This document shows positions 45,160-57,775 of a stretch of 64,000 nucleotides of DNA, piece after piece; the stretch's first letter is position 1; each line of letters starts with the position of its first letter. The translations under genes and the position numbers were made by a program. Source of the stretch: Hygrocybe punicea (lineage: Eukaryota > Basidiomycota > Agaricomycetes > Agaricales > Hygrophoraceae); the NCBI GenBank assembly GCA_963556145.1, contig OY744463.1:7812001-7876000 (forward strand), in the 5' to 3' direction. Below the pieces are notes generated by a model. The model worked only from the letters and a program-made list of their open reading frames with translations. It had not been told where the DNA came from and searched no databases.

Positions 45160-47071
45160 ATGTCCTTGCCCGTCGTCAAAACCTCAACTCCTGCTGTCAA
45201 TCCCGCAGCTTTCAAATACTGGCCTGATGTGCCGCCCAAAAAGCTGCAGGAGCTGCATCGCATTTTCCAAATCCAGTACATCGTCCCACCCAAGATTCCG
45301 GCACCCAACAAGGATTCCGGCACCATCCCCATCTTTTCTCGTAACCTATATGTACTGAAGACTCACCCCCACGATGCCACTGCCCGAGGCAAGTTATGGC
45401 GCGAAATGCCCGAACGATATGAGGAACCGCTCCGTTGCTTAATTTATCCAATGGATATGTACATCTACACAACAGCAGCCATCACATACAACAAGGCACC
45501 CAACTACTCGCCGGACTACGTCAAAAACGATAAGGAAGGGACCGATTCACTCCGGGATTACCTCAAGTATACCGACACTGTCATGGATGAAATTTGGGCA
45601 GAGGTTTTGGTCGCAAAACGGGCCAACGAGGTCACCCGTGACTGGTGAAGCAAGATCTTCGACGATTGGCTCCTCAAAGAGTTTTATGTCGGCAAGCACT
45701 CTCCATCCGCTTTGATTCAACATGGCGCCGTGAACACCGAGATCAAGCCCGAGGACCTAGGTGAGTAGATATATGCATTTCTGGCCAAATGAAATCTCAC
45801 GTCTGGCATCATAGATTGGGCAAAATACGACGAATCCATGCCAGCATGGCACAGCGGAACCTCTGCAAATTGGTCGTTTGGTGGGCTGCCAGACGCCACA
45901 AAGCTCAAAATCATCGGTCAGGTTATTGCATGGTGTAAAGGACATAGCTTCCTCGTCGGTGCCGATGTGGCGGAGGACGATGAAGGTGTGATCTAGAATT
46001 ACATGTGTGAATGTGCTAATAATATAATACATTTGCAGAAGAGCCGGTTCCCCAAGGCAAGGGCAAGGGCAAAGCAAAGTCAAAATCAGCCGGAACACAG
46101 AAGGTATCTTCTGCTGGTTTGTAAATGTTTTCACCCATATCAGTGGATAGATGTATTGAATATTCAGGTGATGCAGGTGGCACAGACAATTCGTCCGAGA
46201 AGGATAAAAAGAAGCCCAAGCCCAAGCCCAGTAAGTAGTGTCATTGTCTGTGATCATCACACATGGTAACTCCCCATCATCACAAAACGCACCGTGAAGT
46301 CCAAACCCGATGACGACGCTGAGGGTGAGTTATTAAATTCTAAATATCAAGATTATAACGCAAATTATTCATTCATGCATAGACGATATCAAGATGGAGG
46401 AGGACGTAGCCCTGGTAAAGAAGAAATGATCCAAGGCTCAAATGCATACATTACTCACTTTGCTCTAAATAAGGCACTGACATCCCGCAGTCACTGTCGA
46501 AATTGCGCCGTCGCGCGGATCCAAGAAATTGGAATCCGAAAAATTGACAGTGGAAGTTAAACCACCCATCTCCTCCAAGGCAGATGATGTGCCACTGGAA
46601 TCTGCAAAGTTGGGCTTGCCAGAATGGGGCGGGTTGTTGAGTTGTGATGACGATATAATCATGCATGACAACAATGGACCTCCCGAACCCATACAGGAGT
46701 CTCTCAGCGGTGATCACGAGGACAGCAAGACAGCGAAGAGGAGGAAGCTGGATCTGGCATCGGAGCAAGTGGGCATTATTGCAGAAACACTCCAGCCAGT
46801 GAAGCCTCCAAAGAAGTCTCCGACTCTGGGTATGTACATCACACTCTATATAGATTTCACATCTGATCATGTCAATATCCTAGGATTCCGTCCCAATACG
46901 CGTGCATTGTCACGCCATCAGTCGTCGACCCCTGCGGAGCCAGGCAGTTCATTAATGGATGTAGATTGGAGCAATATTGTTCCTCCTGATATTCTAGTCT
47001 CCATTCCTCCGAGCCAAACGAGGTCTTCATCTCCCAAGTCGTCGACATCCAAACTGGACCCTGGGCCTTAA
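45160..47071 (+). pseudogene. orphan gene D, one in-frame stop
   Basis: Start ATG 45160 in the context ACCATGTC (MSLPVVKTSTPAVN). Exon 1 encodes AAFKYWPDVPPKKLQELHRI, FSRNLYVLKTHPHDATARG, YEEPLRCLIYPMDMYIYTTA and KANEVTRDW, then TGA at 45646-45648, then open frame SKIFDDWLLKEFYVGKHSPS. Introns start at 45761 (GTGAGT, acceptor 45814), near 45985 and 46105. Later exons give WHSGTSANWSFGGLPDATK, a Lys-rich KDKKKPKPKP stretch, and KTAKRRKLDLASEQVG, a likely nuclear signal. It ends ...SSSPKSSTSKLDPGP at 47071. I recall a multi-copy Agaricomycete family of unknown function. Only one lesion is seen. Confidence 0.6.
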
Positions 47072-48024
47072 TTTCGGGTGCTGTAAGTCCTCTTTTTGTG
47101 GAGTATTAATTATATTTGACTAAAGACACTTTTATCTCAGTCATTGATTTCTGGTAATGATAATCTGTGCCCTCAACATCCTCCTCTACCGCCATTCTTT
47201 ACATTTGTACAATATCTGTACATTTCTTTTTTTGCTCTATTGAAAATGGCTTGTGTTACTTTCCTATGACCATAACAATTGAGCAAGATAATAAGCAGAC
47301 ACAGATATCACATAAGACATCGATCTTGGTGACTGAAAATCTGTTTGTCTAAATTAAATGTATTAATTTCAGTTCAAGTTTGTCATAGTACAGCCACCAC
47401 AGGTAACATGAGAAGGACAACCTTGGATTATTATGACTCGAGCTAATGAACATTCAAATTGAATATATGTAATAAACCAAAACTGCCAACTTTATGGACC
47501 AATTAAATGGGGATACACATAGGAGACGGATGAGGAATTTTTGCCATCAAATAATATTGAAACATCCACTCAAATATTGAAATTATTTTGTTGCTATCAT
47601 AAGTCCGAAAATGTTGAAAACATATCGTTATCCACTTTTTACAACGTTTTCGGACTTATGATAACAACAAAAATAATTTTAATATTTGAGTGGATATCTC
47701 AATATTATTTGATGGTAAAAATTCCTCATCCATCCCCTGTGACAACTGTAACAAATCCCCCTCGTATGGTGGCAAGCATAACCATCATTCCAAGGAAAGC
47801 TATGACTATTCAGTACCGGAATATTAGGTATGTTACGAAAACATTCAATTGAATAAAAACATTATAAAGCTTCAGGCACACCTTATGATGTTTTTGGAAG
47901 AGCTTACAAATAAGATAATGTCATATGATCAATCCAATTGTGTTAATTGTTGTTCATGATCCGAACCACTTAACTAGTTAAATAGATACATGGGCGGTGC
48001 TTTCTCTTACTATCACCAATCCAC
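47072..48024. other. AT-rich region upstream of the Helitron ORF
   Basis: No gene with support. Holds a foldback element (47515-47741). The 5' end of the Helitron (a TC dinucleotide after A) should lie between 47742 and 48024 but cannot be fixed by eye. Confidence 0.4.
47515..47741. mobile_element. 227-bp foldback MITE
   Basis: Two arms of about 100 bp are inverted copies: GGATGAGGAATTTTTGCC...ATAAGTCCGAAAATGTTG and its complement, with a loop of about 30 bp near 47620. Arms differ by scattered substitutions. No target duplication identified and no match to the other foldback elements here. Confidence 0.75.
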
Positions 48025-51000
48025 ATGAATCTCCACAATACCATCCATATCTGCATTGCGGTTTTGACTGTTCTACATTTCCTTGCAAATGCAACCATAT
48101 TTCCACAACTATGCCAAGACCAACTTATGTATATCTCTCTTGAACCAATTTACGTTCCTTTGATATCGACCTTGACCCAAGAATTAGGTGTTTTTCAAAG
48201 AAAACTCATAGAACATGAGTTTGCCCCAGATCAGGGCGATGCAACAATACTGATGCACATAAATGCAACACAATGTGTAAAGTTCAATGAAATAACAAAT
48301 AATACTTTGACGCTCAATGCATTATTCGCTTGGACTACATTTAAAGATAGCGCATTCAATATGCAATGACATTCTATTCAATATGCCAGAACATATTTCT
48401 TACCTTGTAAATATCTCTTTGCTTTGTATTGTCTTCTCAAACCTATCACTGTCCAATGTCGTTGTAAAATGATCAATGCATTGCTCATGCGATCGCTATT
48501 GAGACGACATGATTTCAGATCATATTTATTTCATTGCATTACTAGTTCTCTATCACATGCAACGTTGCTGTGGACCACACTATGTTTCATAATACAGCAT
48601 AGCCGTTCAAACATAATTGTGTTCAATTTGAATTTATTCAGAAACTTGTTTAAATCTTTATATATAAATTCCGTTCATAGATATGACTACATTGGTGGTG
48701 GTAAACGAATACCAACATTCAAGTTTAGCTTTCTTCAATCTTTCATGCTACCGTCTAATAATATCAACCATGATTCTGACATATTATTCGAATATGTGGG
48801 GCATATTGATGAACAAACAGCCAACACTTTATATGAAGATAGAAAAAAATATGTATGTGTTAAAATGCCTTTACATGAACTTCTGCCAAAGTTGACGGTG
48901 AAGGATATTGGTGAAATAACAACAATACATGGTATATATTTGTCAAAGACATTACAAAGATTACATGGACAAGATCTATCTGTGGCATTAATGAGGCATA
49001 ATTGTTCAGCTTGTGATACTCATGTTTCTATTTTTCATGTGCATGATATTAAATCAAATAAAGATAAGAGTAAAAAGTGGTACAAAAGACAACAAATGAC
49101 AGAAACATATGAGTGCGGAACAGAAGAAACTCAGACTAAAATGAAAGAAGAATTGGACAAGTCAGATGAGCAATCATTTCCTCCTCCTCCACCATCTATT
49201 GAATTGAAGGAAACCATAATCAGCAACTGGTGCAGAGATACATCACCTGAATGTTTTCAAGAAAGTGGGTGTGCCGTGTGCAGTCAATTGGTTGCATTGA
49301 AGAACATGTCTTTATTGTCAAAGACAAAGGTTAATCTGAAAATATTAACTAGAGACAATATGGGAATCACAAAATGTGAACGATATCATTGTTCTGATCC
49401 AATAGAGGATATCAAAGGTCCAGTGCTAGATAACACATGTAAATGGATATGCAAACCATGTGTGCTCAGTCTGAATAAAGGCCAAACTCCCAAATATGCT
49501 TTGGCAAATGGACTTTGGATGGGAAGAATTCCTGCACAACTTCAAAATCTAACATTTGCTGAACAACTTTTGATTGCCCGTGTTCGTCACAACAAATGTA
49601 TTGTTTGTGTCTCATCTGGGATGCATAAAATGAAAGCAAATGCCATCATGTTTCAAAACCCAACACCAAAGATATATCAACGGTTGCCTCCAACAATTAC
49701 AGCCGTTTGCATAATTCTTGGCAGTAAATGCACTTTTTTCAATCAATTAAGAAATATGGACTTAGTGGAATTTCCAATGTTGAATCTTGTATCTCATGAA
49801 ATACTGCATGGATTGAGATGGGTATAGAGGGAAAGTTGTACTATTCTTGAAGGGCTATCTGCTCCTGTAATTATATTTGAACAATATTTAGTGGATGATG
49901 AGTTGTAGATGAAACAAGAGGTAAACCAGTACTTTTTAACACCCAAAATGATATTGTCAAATTATGGCATCAAATGAGCTCCTATGAAGAAGATTTCAGG
50001 GAGAAAATTGTCCATTTTTTCAAGGGCTAGAAGTAGATATACCGTGTTTTTCTTTATTTTTGTTCTGTGAGTCTATAATGCATCTATATTATTTTTGTCT
50101 GCATGGGAGTGAAATACCACAAGAATCATAAATATGGACTCACAGAACAAAAATAAAGAAAAACACGGTATCTCTACTTCTAGCCCTTGAAAAAATGGAC
50201 AATTTTCTCCCTGAAATCTTCTTCATAGGAGCTCATTTGATGCCATAATTTGACAATATCATTTTGGGTGTTAAAAAGTACTGGTTTACCTCTTGTTTCA
50301 TCTACAACTCATCATCCACTAAATATTGTTCAAATATAATTACAGGAGCAGATAGCCCTTCAAGAATAGTACAACTTTCCCTCTATACCCATCTCAATCC
50401 ATGCAGTATTTCATGAGATACAAGATTCAACATTGGAAATTCCACTAAGTCCATATTTCTTAATTGATTGAAAAAAGTGCATTTACTGCCAAGAATTATG
50501 CAAACGGCTGTAAAGAACTTGACGAAGTGCTAGCATTCATTTTCACCGGTCCTGCCAGACCAACTCCAGAAGACATGGAGCGAACACCTTTATTGGTTCG
50601 CTGAATGCAAGTTTCTGCAGCTTTAGAATGGCTGAAATTGAATCACATGAATTACTATGATTTAGATATCTCCTATGAAAATCTAGCACAATATCCAGAT
50701 CATGGAATTCCTCTTGTGGTTGCATATCGACCAGCAGACACAAATAAGGAACCGGAAGCCACTAGTGCATTTGACAATGAAGAGGAAGATGGTGTGGAAG
50801 ATGGGCCTTGTCCCTTTGTTGTTAGTGGGGTAACTGGCGAAAATCTAGATATTACAAGTCCAAAGGCATTAATAGCTAGAGCAACCAAGCACTTGATAGA
50901 TGACCATGGTGGTGTTCTTGCCATAAGCCATGCTAGAAATCCAGAATCGTTCTTTAATAATCCTCAGTTATATCCTATGATGTTCCCCTGCCTATTTCCA

Positions 51001-54000
51001 TATGGCTTGGGTGGTATTAGCAGCATTGACAAGGATGTTTTAAGCATCAGTGATATGATGCACAAAAGGCATCTTCTGATGTACCATGACAAAAGATTTC
51101 AAACTGATCCCTATTTTCCATTGATTGCATTCAATCAAGAACAAATTAAGGACAGTACAACCGGAGGATATTTGTTGACTAATAAACATAATTTCAACGA
51201 TATTGCAGATCGCCTGATGAATATCAATACAGCTGTTTTGGATGACCTCTCTAAAAGATTATCTAGAGGTGATAGAGTCAAACCGGATACATCAGAAGAG
51301 AAAGCGTGCTATAAACTCATTTCTGATCTGGATCACGTAGCTGGTCAGGTCAAAGGTTCAATTACTAACAAGAAATACATGCGAAATAAGATTTGGTCTC
51401 TGATATCCTATATTGGTGCTCCGACTTGGTTTATCACTTTTGCACCTGCAGACATCAATCACCCACTATGCTTATATTATGCTGACAACAAAGAAAAGTT
51501 TTATCCTAAACTACGTCTACCCCAGGATTGTTACAAACTAATTGCAAACAATCCAGTTTCTGGAGCCCACTTCTTTCACTTTACTACTGAAATGTTCATC
51601 AAACATATATTAGGAATAAATGAATCTCATCCTGGCCTGTACGGAAACACATCAGGTTATTATGCAACGGTAGAGGAACAAGGATGTCTTACCTTGCATC
51701 TTCATATGCTGTTGTGGATAAAGGGATGCCTTACACCTCAGGAAATACGTGACAAAATTATGGGTGAAAATTCCAACTTTCAGAAAAGATTAGTGGAATA
51801 CTTGGAAAGTTTGTGTGTAGGACAATTCATGACAGGTTCTAAAGATGAGGTATCACAGAAAATGGAACAGACAATGTCGAAACCTGAATATCAACCACCA
51901 ACATGTGTCATGCCAGATCCACCATCATATAATTGTTCCATGAATTGTCAATATCACAACAAAAGATCAACATGGTGGCAAAGGTTTCAAGATGTTGTAG
52001 ATGATCTTTTATTGTGATTAAATGTACATAACAGGCATGATGGCAAAAAAAAGCCATACTGTCTTAATTCGAAAGGTGAATGTAAACGACGATTTCCCCG
52101 TGATATCTTTCAACAAACTTTTGTAGAACCTAACACTGGTGCTCTCAACCTCAAGCATGGTGAACCTTGGATGAACACAGTGACACCTGAAGTTACATAT
52201 ATGCTACGATGCAATTCTGATGTGACCAGCTTATTATCAGGTACTGCTATAAAGGCCATAGTTGCATACATAACAGATTATATTACAAAATTCTCCTTGA
52301 AGACCTATAGCATTTTTGAAGTGATAAAAAGTATTTTTGATAAGAATTCCGAAATGATTGGTGGCGACCTGAAAAGAAAAGACAAAGTCAGAAAACTGTT
52401 TACACAAATAGTCAATTCACTCACCTCCAAAATGGAAATTGGTGCTCCAATGGCTTCATTATATGTCCTTGGAGATCCTGATCACTACACCAGTCATAAA
52501 TTCATACCATTCTTTTGGAGATCTTATGTTAAAGAGGTTATCAGTGCATGGTCTGATGAAGAAATTGCTAATATATGTGAAGACCAAAACAATGCACAAA
52601 AGGTTGTTATTGGTAAGAATAATGGCGCATACATTGGACTTTCCAAAGTAAATAATTATATGTTCAGACCCGCCTTGTATGATAATGTATCACTGTATGA
52701 CTGGATACGTCTCGCCACTATGGAACCAAATAAAAGACGCACCAAAACAAAAACCAAAAGGGCCAGAAAAGAACCCATGCAAAACCATATTTTGGACAAT
52801 CTAGGCTGTCATGATTTGTCTGACTCTTGCACTGAACCTACTAATGTTGACTATTCCAGTGATGACAACTTGTCTGATGTCATTGATAATGACATACTCA
52901 TGGAGAAAGATGAAATTCCAAAACCTGATGGTTTGAATAAAAATGCAGGTTCAGAAATAGCTGATAAAACAAATGAAGTTGATCTTAATAAATTGACAAA
53001 AATTGAAAATGATTATACTTTACATTCCAATCATCCACAATATCTTACCCACCATGCCAAAATGAAAGGGAATGATCCTTTCATAGTTCCTAATTTTATT
53101 CCAAACACTTTGCCAAGGGCTGACTGTGGTGATCGAGAATATTATTGTTGTACAATGTTAACATTTTTCAAGCCATGGAGAAGTAGCAAAGAACTCAAAT
53201 GTAAATTACAAACATGGGATAATGCTTTTATAGACCATAAGTTTTCTAAAAGAGAGCTGGAGATCATGAAATACTTTGGTCTGCGGTATGAGTGTTTGGA
53301 TGCAAGAGATGATTTCTCTGCTAAACATCAGAAGAATAATACTGCAGATATAAGGTATTCATGGGCGACCTCAAACAGTCTTGATGAACTGGATGACATG
53401 CACAATGCTGAATTTGCATTTAATGGCGATGACTTCAACAACAATATTGATGAAGACAATAATGACACAGAAATACTCCTGAAACTTGGTCAAAAAGGAC
53501 AAAAGAGGAAAGATCAAATGCTGATAGCTGAAAGAACTTTGAAAAGGTCAGGGTGGCTCGATGATTGTATTGATGGTACCCCAGATATAGGACCATTGAT
53601 ACCTATAGAACCACCTGTAGTACAATCAGCAAAATTGTGGAGAACTGCAGTCCTTGCAAAGAAAAAGGAAATCATCGATGACAGAAATAAAAATTTACCA
53701 ACAAACACAGCAACCATAAATAAATTGGGAAATTTTCAATATAATGATGTCAAGATAGTGGATGCAGCATACATCAACCATATGTTTATTCCTGCAAACA
53801 GAGCTGATCGTCATCTTATTGATGTAACTATCAAGGATTACAAGTTGAACACTGACCCAAAGAGAGCATTTCATATCATTGCCAATCACTCTACCTTGAT
53901 TAACAGTTCTGATAAGCTACGCATGTATCTTGGTGGGATGGCAGGCACAGGGAAATCACAAGTCATCAAAGCATTGACTAGTTTCTTTGGTAAACACAAC

Positions 54001-56574
54001 GAAAATCATCGGTTTGTGGTTCTTGCACCAACTGGTGGTGCTGCTGCCCTTGTCAATGGATCTACATATCACTCAATTCTGGGAATTATTCATGGGGGTT
54101 CATCTCGTTCCCTTGCACAAGTCCATGCTAATCTTGATGGTGTGGATTACATTTTCATTGATGAGGTGTCAATGTTATCTTGCAGAGATATGTACAAAAT
54201 CAGTGCTCAGTGTGCAAAAGCACGTGATGTTTATGATGAACCCTTTGGTGGCATTAATATGATATTTGCAGGTGATTTTGGCCAACTTCCACCAGCTATG
54301 AGTGGTGCTCCTTTGTACTCCGGAACCGTTGGTGTCCAAATCAATTCCAGTCAAACTATAGCAAATCAGGAAGCTGCTATAGGCAAAGCTCTTTGGCATC
54401 AGATTACAACAGTTGTTATATTACGTGAAAATATGAGACAAACCAATCAGTCAAAAGAAGATGTCCAACTGAGACAGGCGTTGGAAAACATGAGATACAA
54501 AGCATGTACTCAAGAAGATATTGCATTTCTTCGTACTCGCATCGCAGGAAAAGGTCCAAATGATCCAAAATTAGCCCAAAAGAAATTCAGGAATGTATCA
54601 GTTGTAACTGCATTGAATGCACAAAAAGACAAAATCAATGAACTTGGTATTCAACGTTTTGCTGCTGAAAATAAAAGACCATTAACATCATTCTATTCCA
54701 TAGACAGATGGAATGATCCTACTAGTTCCAATAGCAAAAGAAAATCTCATCACATGTCAACAATTTTGGATCCTATTCGACACACAAAGATATTGGAACC
54801 TTCACTCCAAAAGCTACTTTGGAGCCAACCACATGCATCGTCCTCTGATCATATACCAGGAAGATTGGACTTATGTGTAGGCATGCCAGTGATGCTGAGA
54901 AACAATGATGCAACGGAGTGCTGCATTACCAAAGGAGCAGAGGGCATGGTTGTGGGTTGGCAGAGTGCAATAGGTCCAGAACAACAAACTGTACTGGACA
55001 CTTTATTTGTCAGATTATTGAATCCTCCAAAAAAAATTAACATAGAAGGACTTCCTGAAAATGTTGTGCCGATTACAAAACATGTCACTTCCACCATGTG
55101 CTCATTACCCAATGATGATATGATATCTTTGTCAAGAGAACAAGTGTTGGTACTACCTAATTTTGCAATGACTGATTATGCATGTCAAGGACGTACTTGT
55201 CCTAACAATGTGGTCGACCTCAGTAGTTGTAGAAACCACCAATCCTACTATACTTGCTTATCAAGAAGTGCATCTGCAGCAGGAACTATCATCATGCAAG
55301 GCTTTGATCCTAAAGTAATTACAGGTGGTGCTTCCGGATATCTCAGGCAAGAATTCAGGGAATTAGAACTGCTTCATGAGATTACCAAACTGAAATATCA
55401 AGGACTCTTACCAGACCATGTCAAGGGAGATCAGCAAAATTCTATCATTGATCGATTTAGAAAATGGAAAGGAAAGTCATATATTCCAAAAAACATTCAT
55501 CATGCTATTGCATGGAAAGCCACAGAGCAACTAAATCAATACACAACACAGCCCTCTCCATGGCAATTAATTAAACCTATGAACAAAAATCAAAAGGCAG
55601 ATTACAGAAACCTCAACTTTGTTCCTGCAAAAGGAACTCTTCCAATCACTGTCACTCATAAAAATTCCACAGCCAATGTATTGCAAAATAAAAAACGAAA
55701 ATTACAACAAGTTGTAAGTTCATTTTCCATTGTGAACAAAAAAAGAAAAACAAGTACTATTGAATTAAATGAACCAAAAGGGTTTATATGGGATGTACAA
55801 GATTGGAGCTGTGCTTATGATTCACTCTTTACAATATTACTAGCAATATGGAATGAAGATCCATCAAGTTGGAAAAAAAGATTCAATAGCATCAATGAAA
55901 TATTACAAATTTTAAGCTTAGGATTCAAATGATCAAAGAATAACACAACAGATTTAGAAACAGTTAGAAATACAATCAGACATTTATTACATCAAGATAA
56001 ACCTGAAATATTTTCTTATGGTCAAGTTGGCATTGCCATAAGTGATTTGGCCCATTATATAATGAAAGCAAATGAACCAATGACTTCAACTTGTCTTAAA
56101 TGTATGAATTGTGAAAACATAACCATTCTGGAAAATGATAGATGTGATGCCATCTTTCATTGTTCATATTCATTTTCTGGAACAATCTCAGCATGTCTTT
56201 CTCAAATCATAGTTAATAGACAATGGCACAAACGTCAATTGTGTTGGGGAGAGATTACTAAATTTATTGCATTTAACAAAATTCCACCTCTAATCATGTT
56301 TACAGTTGACTCTATTGAGAATTTAATAGTTAGTCAAGTTATAAACTTGTCAATTGATGACATATCCACTGCTTTCACATTGAGAGGAATTGTGTACTAT
56401 GGTGATGCACATTTTACTGCCCGCATATTCATCAACAGTATGGTATGGTTTCATGATGGTATATCAACCAGATCAATTTGTATTAATGAAGGTGATATAG
56501 ATGACTTTTCAAATATTAAGTTATTGTCATGTAATGGTAATAATGCTGTACTGTTTATATATGCTCAATCTTAA
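48025..56574 (+). pseudogene. Helitron A Rep-helicase with C-terminal protease-like domain
   Basis: One reading frame runs the whole length, broken only by TGA at 48367, 50602, 52015 and 55930 and by a foldback MITE (49700-50510) whose removal keeps phase. In order: Cys-rich N-terminal part (ESGCAVCSQLVALKN, CKWICKPCVLSLNKGQTP); ELDEVLAFIFTGPARPTPED; Rep (HUH) domain with WFITFAPADINHPL and LTLHLHMLLWI; tyrosine motif AYITDYITKFS; Pif1-family helicase with GMAGTGKSQVIKAL (53935), FIDEVSMLS, GDFGQLPP, LRENMRQ, DYACQGRT and YTCLSRSAS; then an added C-terminal domain with QDWSCAYDSLFTILL, Cys-rich CLKCMNCENITI, VYYGDAHFTARI and WFHDGI, which looks like a USP/papain-fold cysteine protease. A rolling-circle transposon, recently active. 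Confidence 0.9.
49700..50510. mobile_element. foldback Tc1/mariner-type MITE, copy 1
   Basis: Arms of about 378 bp (49700-50076 and 50137-50510) are inverted copies around a 60-bp loop. Ends CAGCCGTTTGCATAATTC, flanked by TA at 49698-49699 and 50511-50512. Length plus TA is 813 bp, a multiple of three. The end resembles the TIR of the Tc1-like element at 7762 (CAGCTGTTTGCAAATAGC), including CTTG(A/G)CAGT a few bases on. The Helitron reads LPP before and KELDEVL after it. Confidence 0.92.
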
Positions 56575-56609
56575 CATTTGTTCTCTTGCTAAAAAGAGGG
56601 ATGAGTAAC

Positions 56610-56643
56610 ATGCCATGCAAAGCAATGGCCCACACCCCACTAG
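56610..56643 (+). other. candidate Helitron 3' terminus
   Basis: GCCATGCAAAGCAATGGC can form a short stem-loop and is followed 13 bases later by CTAG before T (56640-56643). Helitrons end in a hairpin followed by CTRR, inserted between A and T. It lies 36-69 bp after the last codon. Confidence 0.5.
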
Positions 56644-57107
56644 TAGGTCATGTTCTCCACAACCAGTGACAACAAGGCATTGACCTTGGACCATTGGACC
56701 CCCTCATATTCCATCAACTTTACAATGTCCTTTACGTTGGCCATGACGAGTGGTCGTGGGTTCCACATCCCATACTGACACTTGTCTGTGTATTTACCTA
56801 TTTCCACTTTCACGTAGCCTAGGGTCACACCCAAAATCATCACCATATGATGTTTGTGTTTGGCCATGCTGTACATGACTGTATCCTCCTCAGTATATGC
56901 CTGTCAGTTCATGAAGTCTTGGTAAGTTCCATCTGGCTGTTCTGGGTGCTTACCTGTGTGCTCTCACCCACAGCTGCTGCAGGGCCTGCTCAAGGAGTGT
57001 CTGGCATGGCAGGCATGGCCTGCTCACCACCAGCACCCATGGAAGATTTGTCAGTCAAACTGGAGATTGCTTGTTATTCAACCGCGAGTCAAGCACACTT
57101 GGATCAC
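56640..57107 (-). pseudogene. gene fragment of unknown function
   Basis: Minus-strand frame MYSMAKHKHHMVMILGVTLG, KYTDKCQYGMWNPRPLVMAN, KLMEYEGVQWSKVNALLSLV, ending VENMTY and TAG next to the Helitron end. A plausible splice (CAG before GTAAG near 56970) links to a Met/Ala-rich upstream part (57060-56960). The LTR at 57108 cuts it off. Family not recognised. Confidence 0.4.
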
Positions 57108-57775
57108 TGTCATGAACCCAATTGGTTTTGGGTGTAATGTTATGGTTTTCCCATAGAGCCCAGGCTTAGATACTTAAATGCAGACATGCAGATGTACCCC
57201 CACACTCATTAGAATCTCTTTTATGCATTTCCGCATTTTATATGCTAGTGAAAACACATGAATAGTACATATGCTTATATTTCATATTATATTTCATGGT
57301 CTCATTAGTAGAGCGCAGGCTTAGCCCTTCATATATAGTGCACAGAGGCACATTCCCCACTCATTAGTATTTTATATATATTTCTTTGCATTCTGTGTGC
57401 AAGGGAACAAGCATAACTGGCATATATATTGTAGCAGTAGTTGATTGGTTACCAATCTTGTTTGCATGTATTGTAACTTGTGGCTTACATAACCGAAGGA
57501 GAATGATTAGATAACAAGGAGGAGAGATAGGATTAGACAAGGAGTTGTCCCAGAGACAATCTTATCATGGATCTATCCCAATAGAGTTATACAGCTATCT
57601 CAGATCTGTACCAAAGGAGATGCATAGCTTTCATGACTAGGACTATCCCAATGGAGTTACACAGCCTTAATGACTCCATCCATTGTTCTCTTGACTCAAT
57701 TGAAACTCAGCCCATTGTTCTCACTTTCCCATTGTTCTCAACCAGTATAAATAGGGCCCAAAATTCCAGTAGTCA
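57108..57775 (+). mobile_element. partial LTR, third member of the long-LTR group
   Basis: Starts TGTCATGAACCCAATTGG, close to the 5' ends of the two long LTRs (TGTCATGATCCAAA), with the same small 5' hairpin design. A TATA box (GTATAAATAGGGCCC, about 57742-57756) lies in the equivalent place. The sequence passes into Helitron B at about 57776, so the R/U5 part is missing. Plus orientation. Two roughly 35-bp repeats (ATCCCAATAGAGTTATACAG at about 57576 and a similar one at about 57646) occur in U3. Confidence 0.6.

Noticed and set aside
49698..49827. Natural C-terminus of the first Helitron open frame (ITAVCIILGSKC...)
   Set aside because: These codons belong to the inserted MITE; the Helitron frame continues after 50512.
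49700..50510. Assembly artefact (inverted join)
   Set aside because: Ends are exact at TA, the arms are not perfectly identical, a homologous copy exists at 57967, and the host frame resumes in phase.
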